Part shown: one piece after another, positions 35,388 to 48,800 of the stretch
Layout of the letters: every line of letters begins with the position of its first letter
Position numbering within the stretch: position 1 is the first letter of the stretch
Assembly (NCBI GenBank): GCA_028826165.1
Contig: JAPDFW010000059.1
Coordinates: 1,191,001-1,255,000 of the forward strand
DNA from: Anaeramoeba ignava
Taxonomy: Eukaryota; Metamonada; Anaeramoebidae
DNA: 64,000 nt
Reading direction: 5' to 3'
Program-made: the position numbers and the translations under genes
The notes under the pieces: model-generated
What the model was told of the DNA's origin: nothing
Seen by the model: only the letters and a program-made list of their open reading frames with translations
The model's database searches: none

Positions 35388-37199
35388 ATGAATGAAATTT
35401 TATTTTTTGGTTCAAATTATTCAAAAATTTTCAAAAATAAACCAAATGAAATAACAAAACCAATTCAATTTAAATTTGAAAATGAAAATGAAAATGAAAA
35501 ACAAATTAAACAAATTTCATCAGGAAGTTATTCAACAATTTTCCTTTTTAAAAATGGAAAAGCAATAGAATATTCAAAAGAAGATGATTCAAATCAAAAT
35601 CCTGAAAAAATCCAAATTGAAGAAAATATTCAAAAAGTAACTGTTGGTGATCAAAATGAAGCTATTTTAACAATAGAAGGAAATGTATTTGCCAGTGGAG
35701 AAGATATCAATCCAAATAATCCAAATGAATTCATCAATATTTCATCATTAATTGAAGATAAAAATGATAGAGTAATTCAAGATATTGTTTGTGGAGCTGA
35801 TTCAATTTACTTAATAACTTCAAATCAAAATGCTTATGGAATTGGTTCAAATGATTATGGTCAACTTGGTTTAGATTCTAAAACACTTAAAAGAACAGAA
35901 AAACCAATTTTAATGATGAAAAATGTTTCTAAAATATTTTCAGGAAATAACTCAAATTCTGTTTTTCTTTTAAATTCAAATCAAGAATTATTTGGATGCG
36001 GATATAATTATTATGGTGAACTTGGATTAGGAGAATCAAGAAAAGAAACAAAAATCCAAAAATTAACCAAAATCCAAAATATTCCAAAAGGTAAAATAAT
36101 TGATATTCAATGTGGAAGTTTATATTCAATAATGTTGATTGAAAATCAAAATAAAAATCCAAAAAGAAAAATTTATTCAACTGGAGATTCTAAATATCTT
36201 GAACTTGGCAAAAATCAAAAAATTTATGAATTTACTGAAATCAAATCATCTTTATTTGAAAATGATAATATTCTTGATTTTTCTGTTGGCTTCTCTCATA
36301 CTTTGATTTTAACATCAAAAGGGAAATTAATTGGATTTGGGAATAATCAATATGGTCAATTAGGAAATGGAGTTACAAATAATAAATTAATTCTAATTCC
36401 AATTCAAATTGAACTTCCTAAATTAAGATTTAATGAAGATATTTCTAATTATCATCTTTCTTGTGGATATCACAAATCATTTCTTTATTATTCTTTTCAT
36501 TCTTTTTCCAATCTTGAAGAAGACTTGATAAAATTATTTAGAAGAAAAGAATTTTGTGATATTTCATTTAAAACCGAAAATGGAGAAATAATCAAAGCTC
36601 ATAAATTAATATTGAAATATAGATTAAATCAAAATCAAAATCAAAATCAAAAACTTCAAGAAATTATTTCAAATAAATCAATTAAAGAATCAAATCAAAT
36701 ATTTGAAATGATTTATTCAAACAGAATAACAAATCCAAAATTATATTCAGAAATTAAAGAAATTATAAATTCCAATGAAAAAATAGAAGAAACAATTAAA
36801 AGAATTTATTTAAATGAAAATGAAAAAGATTTTATTATTGAAAGAAAAGAAAAACAATATAAATTTCCTAAATTAATATTAATAATGAGAAGTGAATTAT
36901 ATCGAGGAATGTTTTTATCTGTAACTGAAGATAAATCAAATAAAGTTACAGATTATAGTGAATTAAGTAATAAATCATTTCAAATATTTGAATATTGGAT
37001 TTATTCAAATCAAATTAAAGATGAAATTGAAATTACACAAGAAATAATTGAAGAAATTCAAATTGGAATTGATTATTTTCAATTAAATCAAACAAATCCA
37101 AATTTATTTGATTTATTAATTAACAAATTTAATAATCAAAATTGGAATCAAAATCAAAATCAAAATCAAAAAAAGAAAGAAAAATGTTTGATTTTTTAA
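35388..37199 (+). CDS. RCC1-BTB-BTB protein, paralogue 2, with C-terminal CaaX box
   Basis: Intronless, 603 residues. Domain order is as in paralogue 1: RCC1 propeller about 40-385, BTB segments from about 388 and 479. The RCC1 part is almost identical to paralogue 1. Unlike its paralogues it ends NQNQKKKEKCLIF. Cys600-Leu-Ile-Phe603 is a good CaaX box, a Phe at X being compatible with geranylgeranyl or farnesyl transfer, and it directly follows a Lys-rich patch as in Ras/Rho proteins. A prenylated, membrane-bound RCC1-BTB protein is therefore predicted. Paralogue 3 keeps the same sequence downstream of an earlier stop. Confidence 0.9.
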   Translation: MNEILFFGSNYSKIFKNKPNEITKPIQFKFENENENEKQIKQISSGSYSTIFLFKNGKAIEYSKEDDSNQNPEKIQIEENIQKVTVGDQNEAILTIEGNVFASGEDINPNNPNEFINISSLIEDKNDRVIQDIVCGADSIYLITSNQNAYGIGSNDYGQLGLDSKTLKRTEKPILMMKNVSKIFSGNNSNSVFLLNSNQELFGCGYNYYGELGLGESRKETKIQKLTKIQNIPKGKIIDIQCGSLYSIMLIENQNKNPKRKIYSTGDSKYLELGKNQKIYEFTEIKSSLFENDNILDFSVGFSHTLILTSKGKLIGFGNNQYGQLGNGVTNNKLILIPIQIELPKLRFNEDISNYHLSCGYHKSFLYYSFHSFSNLEEDLIKLFRRKEFCDISFKTENGEIIKAHKLILKYRLNQNQNQNQKLQEIISNKSIKESNQIFEMIYSNRITNPKLYSEIKEIINSNEKIEETIKRIYLNENEKDFIIERKEKQYKFPKLILIMRSELYRGMFLSVTEDKSNKVTDYSELSNKSFQIFEYWIYSNQIKDEIEITQEIIEEIQIGIDYFQLNQTNPNLFDLLINKFNNQNWNQNQNQNQKKKEKCLIF

Positions 37200-37309
37200 A
37201 AAAGAAATAATTAATGAAATTCAAATTCAAATTAAAATTAAAATTAAAATTTAAAATCAAAATTAAAATCAAAATTAAAATTTAAATTTAAATTAAAATC
37301 CAAAATTAT

Positions 37310-37335
37310 TTTTTTCATTTTTTTTCTTTTCAAAA
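37310..37335 (+). promoter_or_regulatory. TCATT initiator-like motif, RCC1-BTB paralogue 3
   Basis: TTTTTTTCATTTTTTTTC then TTTTCAAAA immediately before the ATG, with the A of TCA 19 bases upstream. Confidence 0.55.
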
Positions 37336-39117
37336 ATGAATGAAATTTTATTTTTTGGTTCAAATTATTCAAAAATTTTCAAAAATAAACCAAATGAAAT
37401 AACAAAACCAATTCAATTTAAATTTGAAAATGAAAATGAAAATGAAAAACAAATTAAACAAATTTCATCAGGAAGTTATTCAACAATTTTCCTTTTTAAA
37501 AATGGAAAAGCAATAGAATATCTAAATGAAAATGATTCAAATCAAAATCCTGAAAAAATCCAAATTGAAGAAAATATTCAAAAAGTAACTGTTGGTTATC
37601 AAAATGAAGCTATTTTAACAATAGAAGGAAATGTATTTGCCAAAGGAAGATATATTAATCCAAATAATTCAAAAGAATTTATCAATATTTCATCATTAAT
37701 TGAAGATACAAATGATAGAATAATTGAAGATATTGTTTCTGGAGATGGTCCAATTTACTTATTAACTTCAAATCAAAATGCTTATGGAATTGGTTCAAAT
37801 TTTTATAGTCAACTTGGTTTAGATTCTGAAACACTTGAAAAAACAAAAAAACCAATTTTAATGATGAAAAATGTTTCTAAAATATTTTCAGGAAATGACT
37901 CAAATCATGTTTTTCTTTTAAATTCAAATCAAGAATTATTTGGATGTGGTGAAAATAGATATGGTAAACTTGGATTAGGAGAATCAAGAAAAAAAGAAGA
38001 AAAAATCCAAAAATTAACCAAAATCCAAAATATTCCAAAAGGCAAAATAATTGATATTCAATGTGGAGCCGCTCATTCAATAATGTTGAGTGAAAATGAA
38101 AATCAAAATCCAAAAAGAAAACTTTATTCATGTGGAAGATATTTTTATAATGGACTTGGCAAAATACTTGAAGACACTTATGAATTTACTGAAATCAAAT
38201 CATCTTTATTTGAAAATGATGATGATTATATTCTTGAAATTTCTGTTGGAAATTTTCATACTTTGATTTTAACTTCCAAATCAAAATTGATTGGATTTGG
38301 GCATAATAAATATTCTCAATTAGGAAATGGAGATACAGAAAATCAATTAACTCCAATTCAAATTGAACTTCCTAAATTAAGATTTAATGAAAATATTTCT
38401 AATTATCATCTTTCTTGTGGAGAATTCAGATCATTTATTTATTATTCTTTTCATTCTTTTTCCAATCTTGAAGAAGATTTGATAAAACTATTTGAAAGAA
38501 AAGAATTTTGTGATATTTCATTTAAAACCGAAAATGGAGAAATAATCAAAGCTCATAAATTAATATTGAAATATAGATTAAATCAAAATCAAAATCAAAA
38601 TCAAAAACTTCAAGAAATTATTTCAAATAAATCAATTAAAGAATCAAATCAAATATTTGAAATGATCTATTCAAACAGAATAATAAATCCAAAATTATAT
38701 TTTGAAATTAAAGAAATTATAAATTCAAATGAAAAAATTGAAGAAATAATGAAAAGAATTTATTTAAATGAAAATGAAAATGAAAAAGATTTTATAATTG
38801 AAAGAAAAGAAAAACAATATAAATTTCCTAAATTAATATTAATAATGAGAAGTGAATTATATCGAGGAATGTTTTTATCTGTAACTGAAGATAAATCAAA
38901 TAAAGTTACAGATTATAGTGAATTAAGTAATAAATCATTTCAAATATTTGAATATTGGATTTATTCAAATCAAATTAAAGAAGGAATTGAAATTACACAA
39001 GAAATAATTGATGAAATTAAAATTGGAATTGATTATTTTCAATTAAATGAAACAAATCCAAATTTATTTGATTTATTAATTAACAAATTTAATAATCAAA
39101 ATCAAAATCAAAATTAA
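37336..39117 (+). CDS. RCC1-BTB-BTB protein, paralogue 3 (mosaic, CaaX tail lost)
   Basis: Intronless, 593 residues. The RCC1 half (SNFYSQLGLDSETLEKTKK, GCGENRYGKLGLGE, YSCGRYFYNGLGKILED) is nearly identical to paralogue 4, 13 kb away. The BTB half (RIINPKLYFEIKEI, KEGIEITQEIIDEIK) is nearly identical to paralogue 1. It stops at TAA after NQNQNQN. Reading on in the same frame gives NQNQKKKEKCLIF and a second TAA, the exact tail of paralogue 2, so a CAA-to-TAA change in the NQ tract probably removed the CaaX box. Confidence 0.9.
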   Translation: MNEILFFGSNYSKIFKNKPNEITKPIQFKFENENENEKQIKQISSGSYSTIFLFKNGKAIEYLNENDSNQNPEKIQIEENIQKVTVGYQNEAILTIEGNVFAKGRYINPNNSKEFINISSLIEDTNDRIIEDIVSGDGPIYLLTSNQNAYGIGSNFYSQLGLDSETLEKTKKPILMMKNVSKIFSGNDSNHVFLLNSNQELFGCGENRYGKLGLGESRKKEEKIQKLTKIQNIPKGKIIDIQCGAAHSIMLSENENQNPKRKLYSCGRYFYNGLGKILEDTYEFTEIKSSLFENDDDYILEISVGNFHTLILTSKSKLIGFGHNKYSQLGNGDTENQLTPIQIELPKLRFNENISNYHLSCGEFRSFIYYSFHSFSNLEEDLIKLFERKEFCDISFKTENGEIIKAHKLILKYRLNQNQNQNQKLQEIISNKSIKESNQIFEMIYSNRIINPKLYFEIKEIINSNEKIEEIMKRIYLNENENEKDFIIERKEKQYKFPKLILIMRSELYRGMFLSVTEDKSNKVTDYSELSNKSFQIFEYWIYSNQIKEGIEITQEIIDEIKIGIDYFQLNETNPNLFDLLINKFNNQNQNQN

Positions 39118-39310
39118 AATCAAAATCAAAAAAAGAAAGAAAAATGTTTGATTTTTTAAAAAAGAAATAATTAATGAAATTCAAATTAAAATTAAAATTA
39201 AAATTAAAATCAAAATCAAAATTAAAACCAAATTCAAAATCTATTTATCAAAGAATTCTTTTTGATTCTTATTAAAAAATTTTTTTTTCCGTTTCTTTTC
39301 ATTTTTTCTT

Positions 39311-39336
39311 TTTTTCATTTTTTCATTTTTTTCCTT
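39311..39336 (+). promoter_or_regulatory. TCATT initiator-like motifs upstream of the BTB-BEACH locus
   Basis: Two motifs (TTTTTTCATTTTTTC and CATTTTTTTCC) lie 30-38 bases before the ATG at 39355. This argues that 39355, not 39850, is the transcription-proximal start codon. Confidence 0.45.
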
Positions 39337-39354
39337 TTTTTTGAACAAACTAAA

Positions 39355-39660
39355 ATGGATAACAAAAAATCAAAATTAAATTCACAATCACAAACTCCAA
39401 CTAGAACTAGAACTCCAACTCTACAAGAAAATCAAATTAAATCAAAATCAAAATCAAATCCACAATCAAGAACACAATCAAGAACACAATCAAAATCAAA
39501 ATCAAAATCAAAATCAAAATCAAATTTAAATTCAAATTCAAAATCAAAATCAAAATCAAATTTAAATTCAAATTCAAAATCAAAATCAAAATCAAAATCA
39601 AAATCAAATTCAAAATCAAATTCAAAATCAAAATCAAAATCAAAATCAAAATCAAATTAA
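39355..39660 (+). CDS. Ser/Lys/Thr-rich reading frame at the 5' end of the BTB-BEACH gene, ending in TAA
   Basis: 101 residues starting MDNKKSKLNSQSQTPTRTRTPT and passing into SK and SN repeats. The TAA at 39658 is in the same frame as the downstream BTB start (39850), and no stop occurs between them. No GT dinucleotide exists between 39355 and the TAA, so no GT-AG intron can remove it. It is either an upstream ORF, a nonsense-interrupted N-terminus of the BTB-BEACH protein, or a base error. The context AAT TAA AAT CAA suggests a former CAA. Confidence 0.45.
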   Translation: MDNKKSKLNSQSQTPTRTRTPTLQENQIKSKSKSNPQSRTQSRTQSKSKSKSKSKSNLNSNSKSKSKSNLNSNSKSKSKSKSKSNSKSNSKSKSKSKSKSN

Positions 39661-39849
39661 AATCAAAATCAAAATCAAAATCAAAATCAAAATCAAAATC
39701 AAAATCAAAATCAAAATCAAAATCAAAATCAAAATCAAAATCAAAATCAAAATCATATTCAAATTCAAATTCAAAATCAAGAAATCCAATCCAAAATTAA
39801 AAAATTCAATAAATTCTTAATAAAACAAGCAAATAAACAAATTGGTTTA

Positions 39850-42800
39850 ATGTTTGGAAATGAAAAAACTTCAGATTTTAAAATTTATTGTGGAAAAGAT
39901 AAAATTTCAATTCCTTGTCATAAATCAATTTTAGAAGCTCGTTCAAAATATTTTATGATAAACAGAAGAGAAAATAATTTGAATACAATTTATTTTAATA
40001 ATTTTGATTCTGAAATTGTTAAACCAATTATTAAATTTTTTTATAATGGAAAATTTAAATTTGATAAACAAAAATTTGATGAATATTTTAAATTTGCAAA
40101 TGAAATTAAATTAAAAGAAATTCAAATCAAAATTGAACTTGAAATTCAATCAATTTTTAATATTGAAAATATTTTGGAAATTTATTTCAAATCTCAACAA
40201 ATTAATTCAAAAAATCTTTCTCAAAATTGTGAAAAATTTATTTTCCAAAATATTCGATTTATCATTTCAAATCCAAATTTTGATAAATATTTAAATCAAA
40301 ATCAAAATCAAAATCAAATTTACAATTTTATTGGATTAATTTCTTTAAATCAAAATCTCCCAAATAAACTTCAAATTATTCAACAAATTAAACAAAAATT
40401 GAATCAAAATGATCAAAAAAAATTGATAAAATTAATTAATTTTGAAATGAATCAAAAAGAAAATGAAAATGAAAATGAAAATTCTTTTCCAACTTTATTA
40501 AATCAAATTCTAGAAACAAAATCAATTAATCAATTTCAAATTCAACAAATCAAAAATAAATCAATTTCCCAAATTCAAAATAAAATTGTTTTATTAAATT
40601 CAAATATCCAAGAATTTCAAGAAGAAAATAAAACAAATGAAAGAATTTTATTATGCCATCATTTAAAATCTGTTGAATTGCAAACAAAAAACCAAAACTT
40701 TAATGCATATTCGCAACAACAAAAAATTTATTACAAAATATTACGTTGGGATTTTATGTGGAAAAAAAATTGGGAAATAAAATATTTTTCAAAAAAAATT
40801 ATAAATGAAGAAAAAGAAAAAGAAAAAGAAAGAGAATTTTTTATAAGTTTCCCAAATGGAAATCAACTTTATAAAATTTGGAATCAGATTTATCAAAAAG
40901 AATTTTCTGAAGTAAATTCAAAAATTGATTTAAATTCAAAAATTGATTTAAATTTAAATTTATTTTTATTTTTATTCAATTAGATTAATGAAAAAATTAT
41001 TGAATTTTTTTTATTATTCCAACTTTCATTTCTGAAATGGAATCCATCTCAAAAAAGTCAAAATCAAAATCAAAATCAAAATCAAAATCAAAATCAAAAT
41101 CAAAATCAAAATCAAAATGAAAAACAATTTGAAAAATATTTTAAAGATGAAGAAATTGAAGAAGCAATTCTCAAAAAAGAAGCTCATCCAATTAATTTTA
41201 TTAATTTTATTTTATTTTTATTACAATTTCCAATATTTATTCTTTCAGGTATTTTATAGAAAATTTCAAATCAAAAATTCCAAAAATTAAATTTTAAAAA
41301 TTAAAATTTAAATAATAAATAAGATTTACAAATAGAAGTTGGTTTAGAAAATATGTATTCGAAAAAACAAAATCAAATTCAAAATCAAAATCAAATTCAA
41401 AATCAAAATCAAAATCAAATTCAAAATCAAAATCAAATTCAAAATCAAAATCAAATTCAAAATCAAAATCAAAATCAAAATCAAAATGAATTTGAAATTG
41501 AATTTGAAAATCAAATTGATTTTGAAAAATATTTGATTTCTTTATCAATTACCTCAATTATTTCCAAATCAAGATTTAATCGACAAGTTTTATTTGAAAA
41601 TGGAATTTTTGAATTTCTTGAAAATTTATTGGAAATTACCAAAAATCATTTCAAATTAATTGGAAATTTAAGAGTAAAAAATTTTACATTTCTAAATTAA
41701 ATTTAAATTTCACTTTTTTTTTGATTAATTAATTCTTTTCTTTTATTAAAAAAAAATAATTTAAAAAGAAATCAAACCCTTCAATTTCAATTTATTTATT
41801 AATTGAAATTCAATTTATTCTTTCAGAAATTATGGGAATTTTAGATCAATTCTTAAGAGAAAGAGAAGTTTTTCCAAATCAAAAAATTTTGGAATCATTT
41901 CAAAAAACAAAAATAATTTCATTATTAATTGGTAAATAAATATTTCATTTTAATTATTTTCATTTATAAATTTATAAATTCTTTAAAAAATATAAAAATA
42001 GAATGTTTTGAAATCAATTTAAAACTTAGGAAATCATTTATTTTTACAGAAAAACAATTTATGGTTCGATTTCTATTTCTTAGGAATTTTGAATCTTTTT
42101 ATCGATTAAATTTATTTAAAGAAAAAGAAAAAATTCAATTAATTTTACTTCTTTTAACATTCTTTCAACCTCCAAATTTATTATCATCATCTCTTCCAAA
42201 TATTGGCATTTCAACTCAGAAACATATTCAAATTCAAAATCAAAATCAAAATCAAAATCAAAATCAAAATCAAAATCAAAATCAAAATGAAAAACAAAAT
42301 GAAAATCAAAATCAAAATCAAAATGAAAATCAAAATCAAAATCAAAATCAAAGTCAAAATCAAAATCAAAATCAAAATCAAAATCAAAATCAAAATGAAA
42401 ATGAAAATGAAAATGAAAATCAAAATCAAATTCAAATTCAAATTCAAAATCAAAATCAAATTGAAAATCAAAATCAAAATCAAATTGAATGTGGAATAAA
42501 TGAAATTGATGATTTTTTCCAAACAAATTTCTTTGTATTTAATCCAAAAATCAAAAAAGAAGAAAATGATTTCATTTTTCGAAATTTCAAAATTCCTAAA
42601 GGAAATCTAATTGATTCAGAATTTAATTTTTATATAAATATTTTCAAATTCTTTTATAAAATTATTATAGAAGAAAATATAATTGATCAAATTACAAACA
42701 ATAACAATATTTATTATCTCAGAAATTTTATTCTTTGGATTTATTATTATTCTAATTCAAAATTATCAAAAAAAGAAAAAGAAATAAATACTTCATCAGA

Positions 42801-45800
42801 TTTAGAAAGAAATTATTCAAAAGAAATCCAAAATATTAATCCAAAAAAAGCTTCAGAAATCAAATTATATAATCATTATTTTGATACATTTTTTTTCATT
42901 ATTAGAGATTTACAAAATATTGAAAAAATAAATGAAAATGATTTATCAAAAAAAAATATTAAAAAAGAATTAGATAAATTTACAAATGAAACCAAAAGAA
43001 AAGTTAATAATTTCAAAGAAAGATTAATTTTGATTTATCTTGATTTATTCAAATATCTACAAAAAGAAAAAGAAAAACAACATAAAGAAATATCAAATTC
43101 ATCTTTAAATAATATTTTATCAAATCAAAAAATTATTCAAATTCAAAATTATATTCAAAATATTGATTCACAACTTCAAATGTATATTTTATTTGAATTT
43201 AAAAGAATAATTATTAAGAAAAATGATAATGATAATGATAATGAAATTATTAAATTTTTCCAAAAAAATGGAGGATGGAAAGTTTGTTTTTCAGATTATT
43301 TTATTAGAAACAATCCCATTAATTTAAATGTAAAAATCCAACAAAAAAAAAACATAATCCAAAAATTTAATTCAATTTTATTTTTAATTAAATTATTTTT
43401 TTTCTATTTAGATTAAATTAAATGAAATGAACTTAGATTTACAAACATTATTAATTGATTTCATATTTAATGTTGCTTTAAATTATCCAGAAGATTTTGA
43501 TTATAAATTCTTATTTAATCAAATTTTAAAAAATCAAAAGATAAAATCAAATTTATTTTTATTAAATCAATTTTTAGAAATAACAATTAAACTTATCAAA
43601 CAAAATCCTAAAATTTTTTCAAATAAAATTATTGGAATTTCAGAACTTAAACAAATCCAAGAAATTTTAGATCAATTAATTCAAACTCAAAATCAAATTC
43701 AAATTCAAATTCAAAATCAAACTCAAACTCAAACTCAAATTCAAAATCAAAATCAAACTCAAACTCAAACTCAAACTCAAACTCAAATTCAAACTCAAAC
43801 TCAAATTCAAAATCAAACTCAAATTCAAAATCAAAATCAAACTCAAACTCAAAATCAAACTCAAAATCAAACTCAAACTCAAACTCAAATTCAAATCCAA
43901 AATCAAATTCAAAATCAAACTCAAACTCAAAATCAAAATCAAAATCAAACTCAAACTCAAACTCAAATTCAAAATCAAAATCAAAATCAAAATCAAAATC
44001 AAAATCAAAATCAAAATCAAACTCAAACTCAAACTCAAAATCAAATTCAAAATCAAATTCAAAATCAAAATCAAAATAAAATTCAAAATCAAAATCAAAA
44101 TCAAACAATTGATTTATTTTTAGAAATTTTGGATTTATTCTTTCAAAATGTCGATATTGAAATAATTATTCTAGATCAAGGATTTATCAATATTTTGGTT
44201 AAATTATTTGAAAAAAAGATTACTCAAAAAATTTCATTAATACATATCCCAAATATATTTGAAAAAATCAAAAATTCAAATGGAGAAAATGAAAAAATAA
44301 CAATTTCTTATTTATTTCAAAAAATTATTTTATTATCTCAAGAAATTTCAAAACAAAATGATCAAGAGAAAATCAATGAAATTAAATTTAATGATATTGA
44401 AATACTTTTTTTACAATGTTCAAAATCAATTTCAAGAAATCGAGATATTATTCAAGAAATTTTTCTAAATACAGATTTATTATCACTTTTAAAAGCATTA
44501 TTGATTGATAAAGAACAAAAATTAAATCATCTTATTTTAAAAATTTTGAAAGAAATTATCAGAAATAATGAAACAATTATAAATGAATTTGAAAAATTAA
44601 TTCCAATACCAGAATTTATTCAATTACTTTATGAAACAGAAAAAAGAAAACCAACAAAAAAATTATTTCGAATTTTATTAGATTTAATGATTAATAATGG
44701 TGATTTTTTAATAGAAAATAATTTTATTATTAGATACCCAAATATGATAAATGTTATTTTGGAACTTTATTCTCAAAATCAAAATGAAAATCAAAATGAA
44801 GAAATTTCTTTTATTGAAATTTTAAAAATATTTAATCAAATTTGTGAAAAAACAATTCATAATATTTATTGTTTTTGTGAAAAAAGGATTATTTCTTTTT
44901 TACTTGAATTAATTCCAAAAATTGAAGATTTAAATCTATTTAAAGAAATTATTGAATTTATTGGAAAACTTGGAAAACATAAATTTCTTGTTTCTGAAAT
45001 GAAAAAATATTTTTCAATTTTGAAAATTCATTTAGAAAATAACAAATCAACAAATCAAATTCAAATTCAAATTCAAAATCAAGATAATTTCACAAAATTA
45101 ATGTTATTTGAATTAAATAAGATGATTATTCAAAATCAAATTCAAAATGAAAATCAAAATCAAAATCAAAATGAAAATCAAAATCAAAATGAAAATGAAA
45201 ATGAAAATCCAATTCCAATAAATTTCTTTGATTTTTATGATGAAAACTCAAGTATACAACTTCCAATTTTTAAAAACTCTTTAATTTCCAAAAAATTTAG
45301 TTTTGTTACTTGGATAAGAATTGAAGATTTTCAAAACATTTATTATACATTAAATGAAAAAGAAAATGAAAGAAATTATAAAACAAAAATATTCAATCTT
45401 TTAACAGAAAATTTAAATGGAATTGGATTATTTTTGGAATTTAACAAAGAAAGCAATAAACCTGATTCATTTCTTTATCAAATTTATTCAAATCAAGAAA
45501 AAGAAATAATTGAAAAAAGATTTGCATTTAAAATTGAAATCAAAAAATGGTATTTTTTCGTTTTCACATATAAATATAATATAAATAAGTCTCAATTTGA
45601 TATATCAATTTATCTTGATGGAAAAAAGAAAACAACAACAATCACAACAAAAAAAATTGGAAATGAAAAATCATTTATTCAAAATGAAATAGGTTCAAAT
45701 TTCACATTTTCTAATCAACAAAATGAAAATCAATCAATAATAAATCACAAACAAAAAATAATAAATCAAAAATCATTTTATGGACAAATGGGAAAAATTT

Positions 45801-48800
45801 ATCTTTTCAAAGAATTTCTCAATGAAAATCAAGTTAAAGCAATTCAATTTCTTGGACCAAATTATAATTCATTTTTTTATCAAAATGAAATTTCCAAATA
45901 TTTAAATTCAAAAATGGAAAAAGAATTAAAAGAAATTTTAAATGGGAAATTAACACAAAAAATAATAAATTATTATAATCCAAAAGAAACTAAAGAAAAT
46001 TTCTTTTTCAAACAAATTTCAAAAGATATTAACCAAGAAAATATAAAAACAAAAAGAATTTACTCATTTTCAAAAGATAATTTCCAAGATATTATTCATT
46101 ATTTAGGAGGAATTGAAACAATTTTTTATTTAATTCTTGGAATTGATGAAATATTTAAAGAAGAAGAATTTACTAAAAATGAAATGAAATCAAAATTATT
46201 TTTTGAAGAAATATTAATATTATTTCAAAATCTTTTATTGAATGATTTAACTTTCCAAGAAGAAATGATTCAAAAACAAAGATTCCAAATATTTATTAAT
46301 ATACTTAAATCAATTAATCTAAAATATTTTCCAATTCAAATTTATAATCTTTTCAAAACATTTCAACAAAAAATACAAAATGAAAAATTCCAAATACAAC
46401 TTAAAAATCATTTAATATTTGATTATGAAATTTGGAAATGTTTCAACTTTAAAATTCAAAATGATTTTATTAAAATTATTGATGAATTAATTAAAAATCA
46501 AATTAAGAAAGAAAATATTCAAACAGAAAAATTAAAATTACAAAACAATTTAAGAAAAGAAGAAAATACAAAGAATATTACAATTTTTGGTTTATTAATT
46601 ATATTAAATTATTATGATGAACAATTATTTCAAAATCAAAATCAAAATCAAAATCAAACTCAAAATCAAAATCAAATTCAAATTCAAAATCAAAATCAAA
46701 ATCAAAATCAAATTCAAAATCAAAATCAAAATCAAAATCAAATTCAAAATCAAATTCAAATTCAAAATGAAATTGAAAATCAAAAAAAGATTAATGAAGT
46801 ATCTCAAAATTTATTTAAAATTATTGAACTTATTTTAGATCAAGTTGATATTGAAAAAGATATTTTAACAAAAAAATATATCAAATGTTTGATTTCAAAA
46901 ATTTATATTTTCAAAACACAAAATTTTATTGAAAAAATACTTGAAATTATTTATAATTTTATCCAAAAAAATCAAAAAAAAAATTTGAAACATTTATTTT
47001 TATTTCAATTATTCAACCCATTAATTCAATTAATGAAAGACAACAAAATAAGAAATAACCTAAAAATAATCAAATTATGTCTTGAAATTATTAATCTTAT
47101 TGATATTTTAATTAATGAAAATGAAAATGAAAATGAAAATGAAAATGAAAAAAAGAATGAAATTAAAATTATTACATTGAAAGATGAATATCCTTTGATT
47201 CGTAAAATATTAATGGATAATATAGAACTAATTTCAAAAGAAATTATTGATATTCTTTTCAAATTAATGATTCATGAAATTGGAAGTTTTAAATCAAAAT
47301 ATTCAATTATTCAAAATCCATTTATTTTAGAAACAATTTTTGAAATTTTTAAACATTCACCAAATTTAATTGATAACAATTTTGAAAAATTATTCATTAT
47401 AATAGCAGAAAATGATTACAATAAAAACAAAATTATTTCAGAATTTGGATGGCAAAAATGGATTATTTCTTTATTAAATTTTAATCAAATAGAAAATCAA
47501 AATCAAAATCAAAATCAAAATGAAATTCAAATTCATGTTAATGAAAGGATTTTCAAAATTTTCAAGTTATTGTTTATTTATTGTTTCCATCATTCATCTT
47601 ATAATTTCTCAGAAATATTCGAAATTTTTATTTCATCAATTTATTTAGCTCATTTTTCAACAAAAAAAAAAGAAGAAACAATTCACAAAATTATTGAAAG
47701 AATAATAAATGATATTTTTAAAGATCTTAAACAAAATTCAAAACAAGAACTTGATAAAAATAATCAATATTTAATAAAATCAATATCAATACCAACATCA
47801 AACATTTCAAAAGAAGAATTTATCAAGAATTTATTTTATTTAATCAAAGTATTAAATGGAATTATTTTCAATTTATCGAAAAATAGATTCCAATTTATAA
47901 AAACAGAAAATCAATCAGAAAATCAATCAGAAAATCATTTCACAAAAATTCAAGAAATAAAGTCAAACCAAAATAATATTAAATTAATCAATGAAAAAAA
48001 CTTAATCAAATTTTTAGAAACTAAATTTGATTTATTTGGAAAAGAAGAAATTTTGGGAAATTTAATTGAAATTTTAGAAAAATTTGGATTTTTTAAACAA
48101 AAAGGAATTCAATTAAAAAAACAAGAAGAAACAAGAACAATTTATAAAATTATAATTTTCTTATTTATTGCAATAATTCCAAAAGCAAATATTAAATTAA
48201 CTAATCTTCTTCTTTCAAAATTACAAAATATAATTAATGAACCACTAAATTTCAAAACATCTCAAATTCAAAATCCACAAGAATTAATTATAATTTATTT
48301 TTCATTCCTATTTTCTTATATTCAAAATGAAAATCAAAATGAAAAAGAAAAAGAAAGAAAAGAAAAAAGAAATATTTTCTTATCAACCTTAAAGCATTCA
48401 ATACAAGAAAATTACAATTTCTTATTTTCTTTATTTTCAAATATAAACAAAAAACAAAAATTACTTACTCGAAATTCAAAAAAATCAATCATATTTTCAA
48501 CTAAATATATTGGAGAATTTGAAAAAGAAATAATGGAAGAAAAATGGAAAAAAGAAATCAATAATATTTTCTTTCCAATAAATGAAACAATTTTCAAAGA
48601 TATTGAAGAAAATGAAAAAGAATTTATTGCAATTCAAACAAATAATTTATTATGTTTGAAACAATTATTTAATCAAGAATATGAAAATCAAAAACTAAAA
48701 ATTGAAAAAAATTTAATGAAAATTGAAAAAGTAAAAGAAAAATTCATTTTAAAAGAAAAACAAAAAAAATTGAAAATAGAAATTAAAGAAGGAAAGAAAT

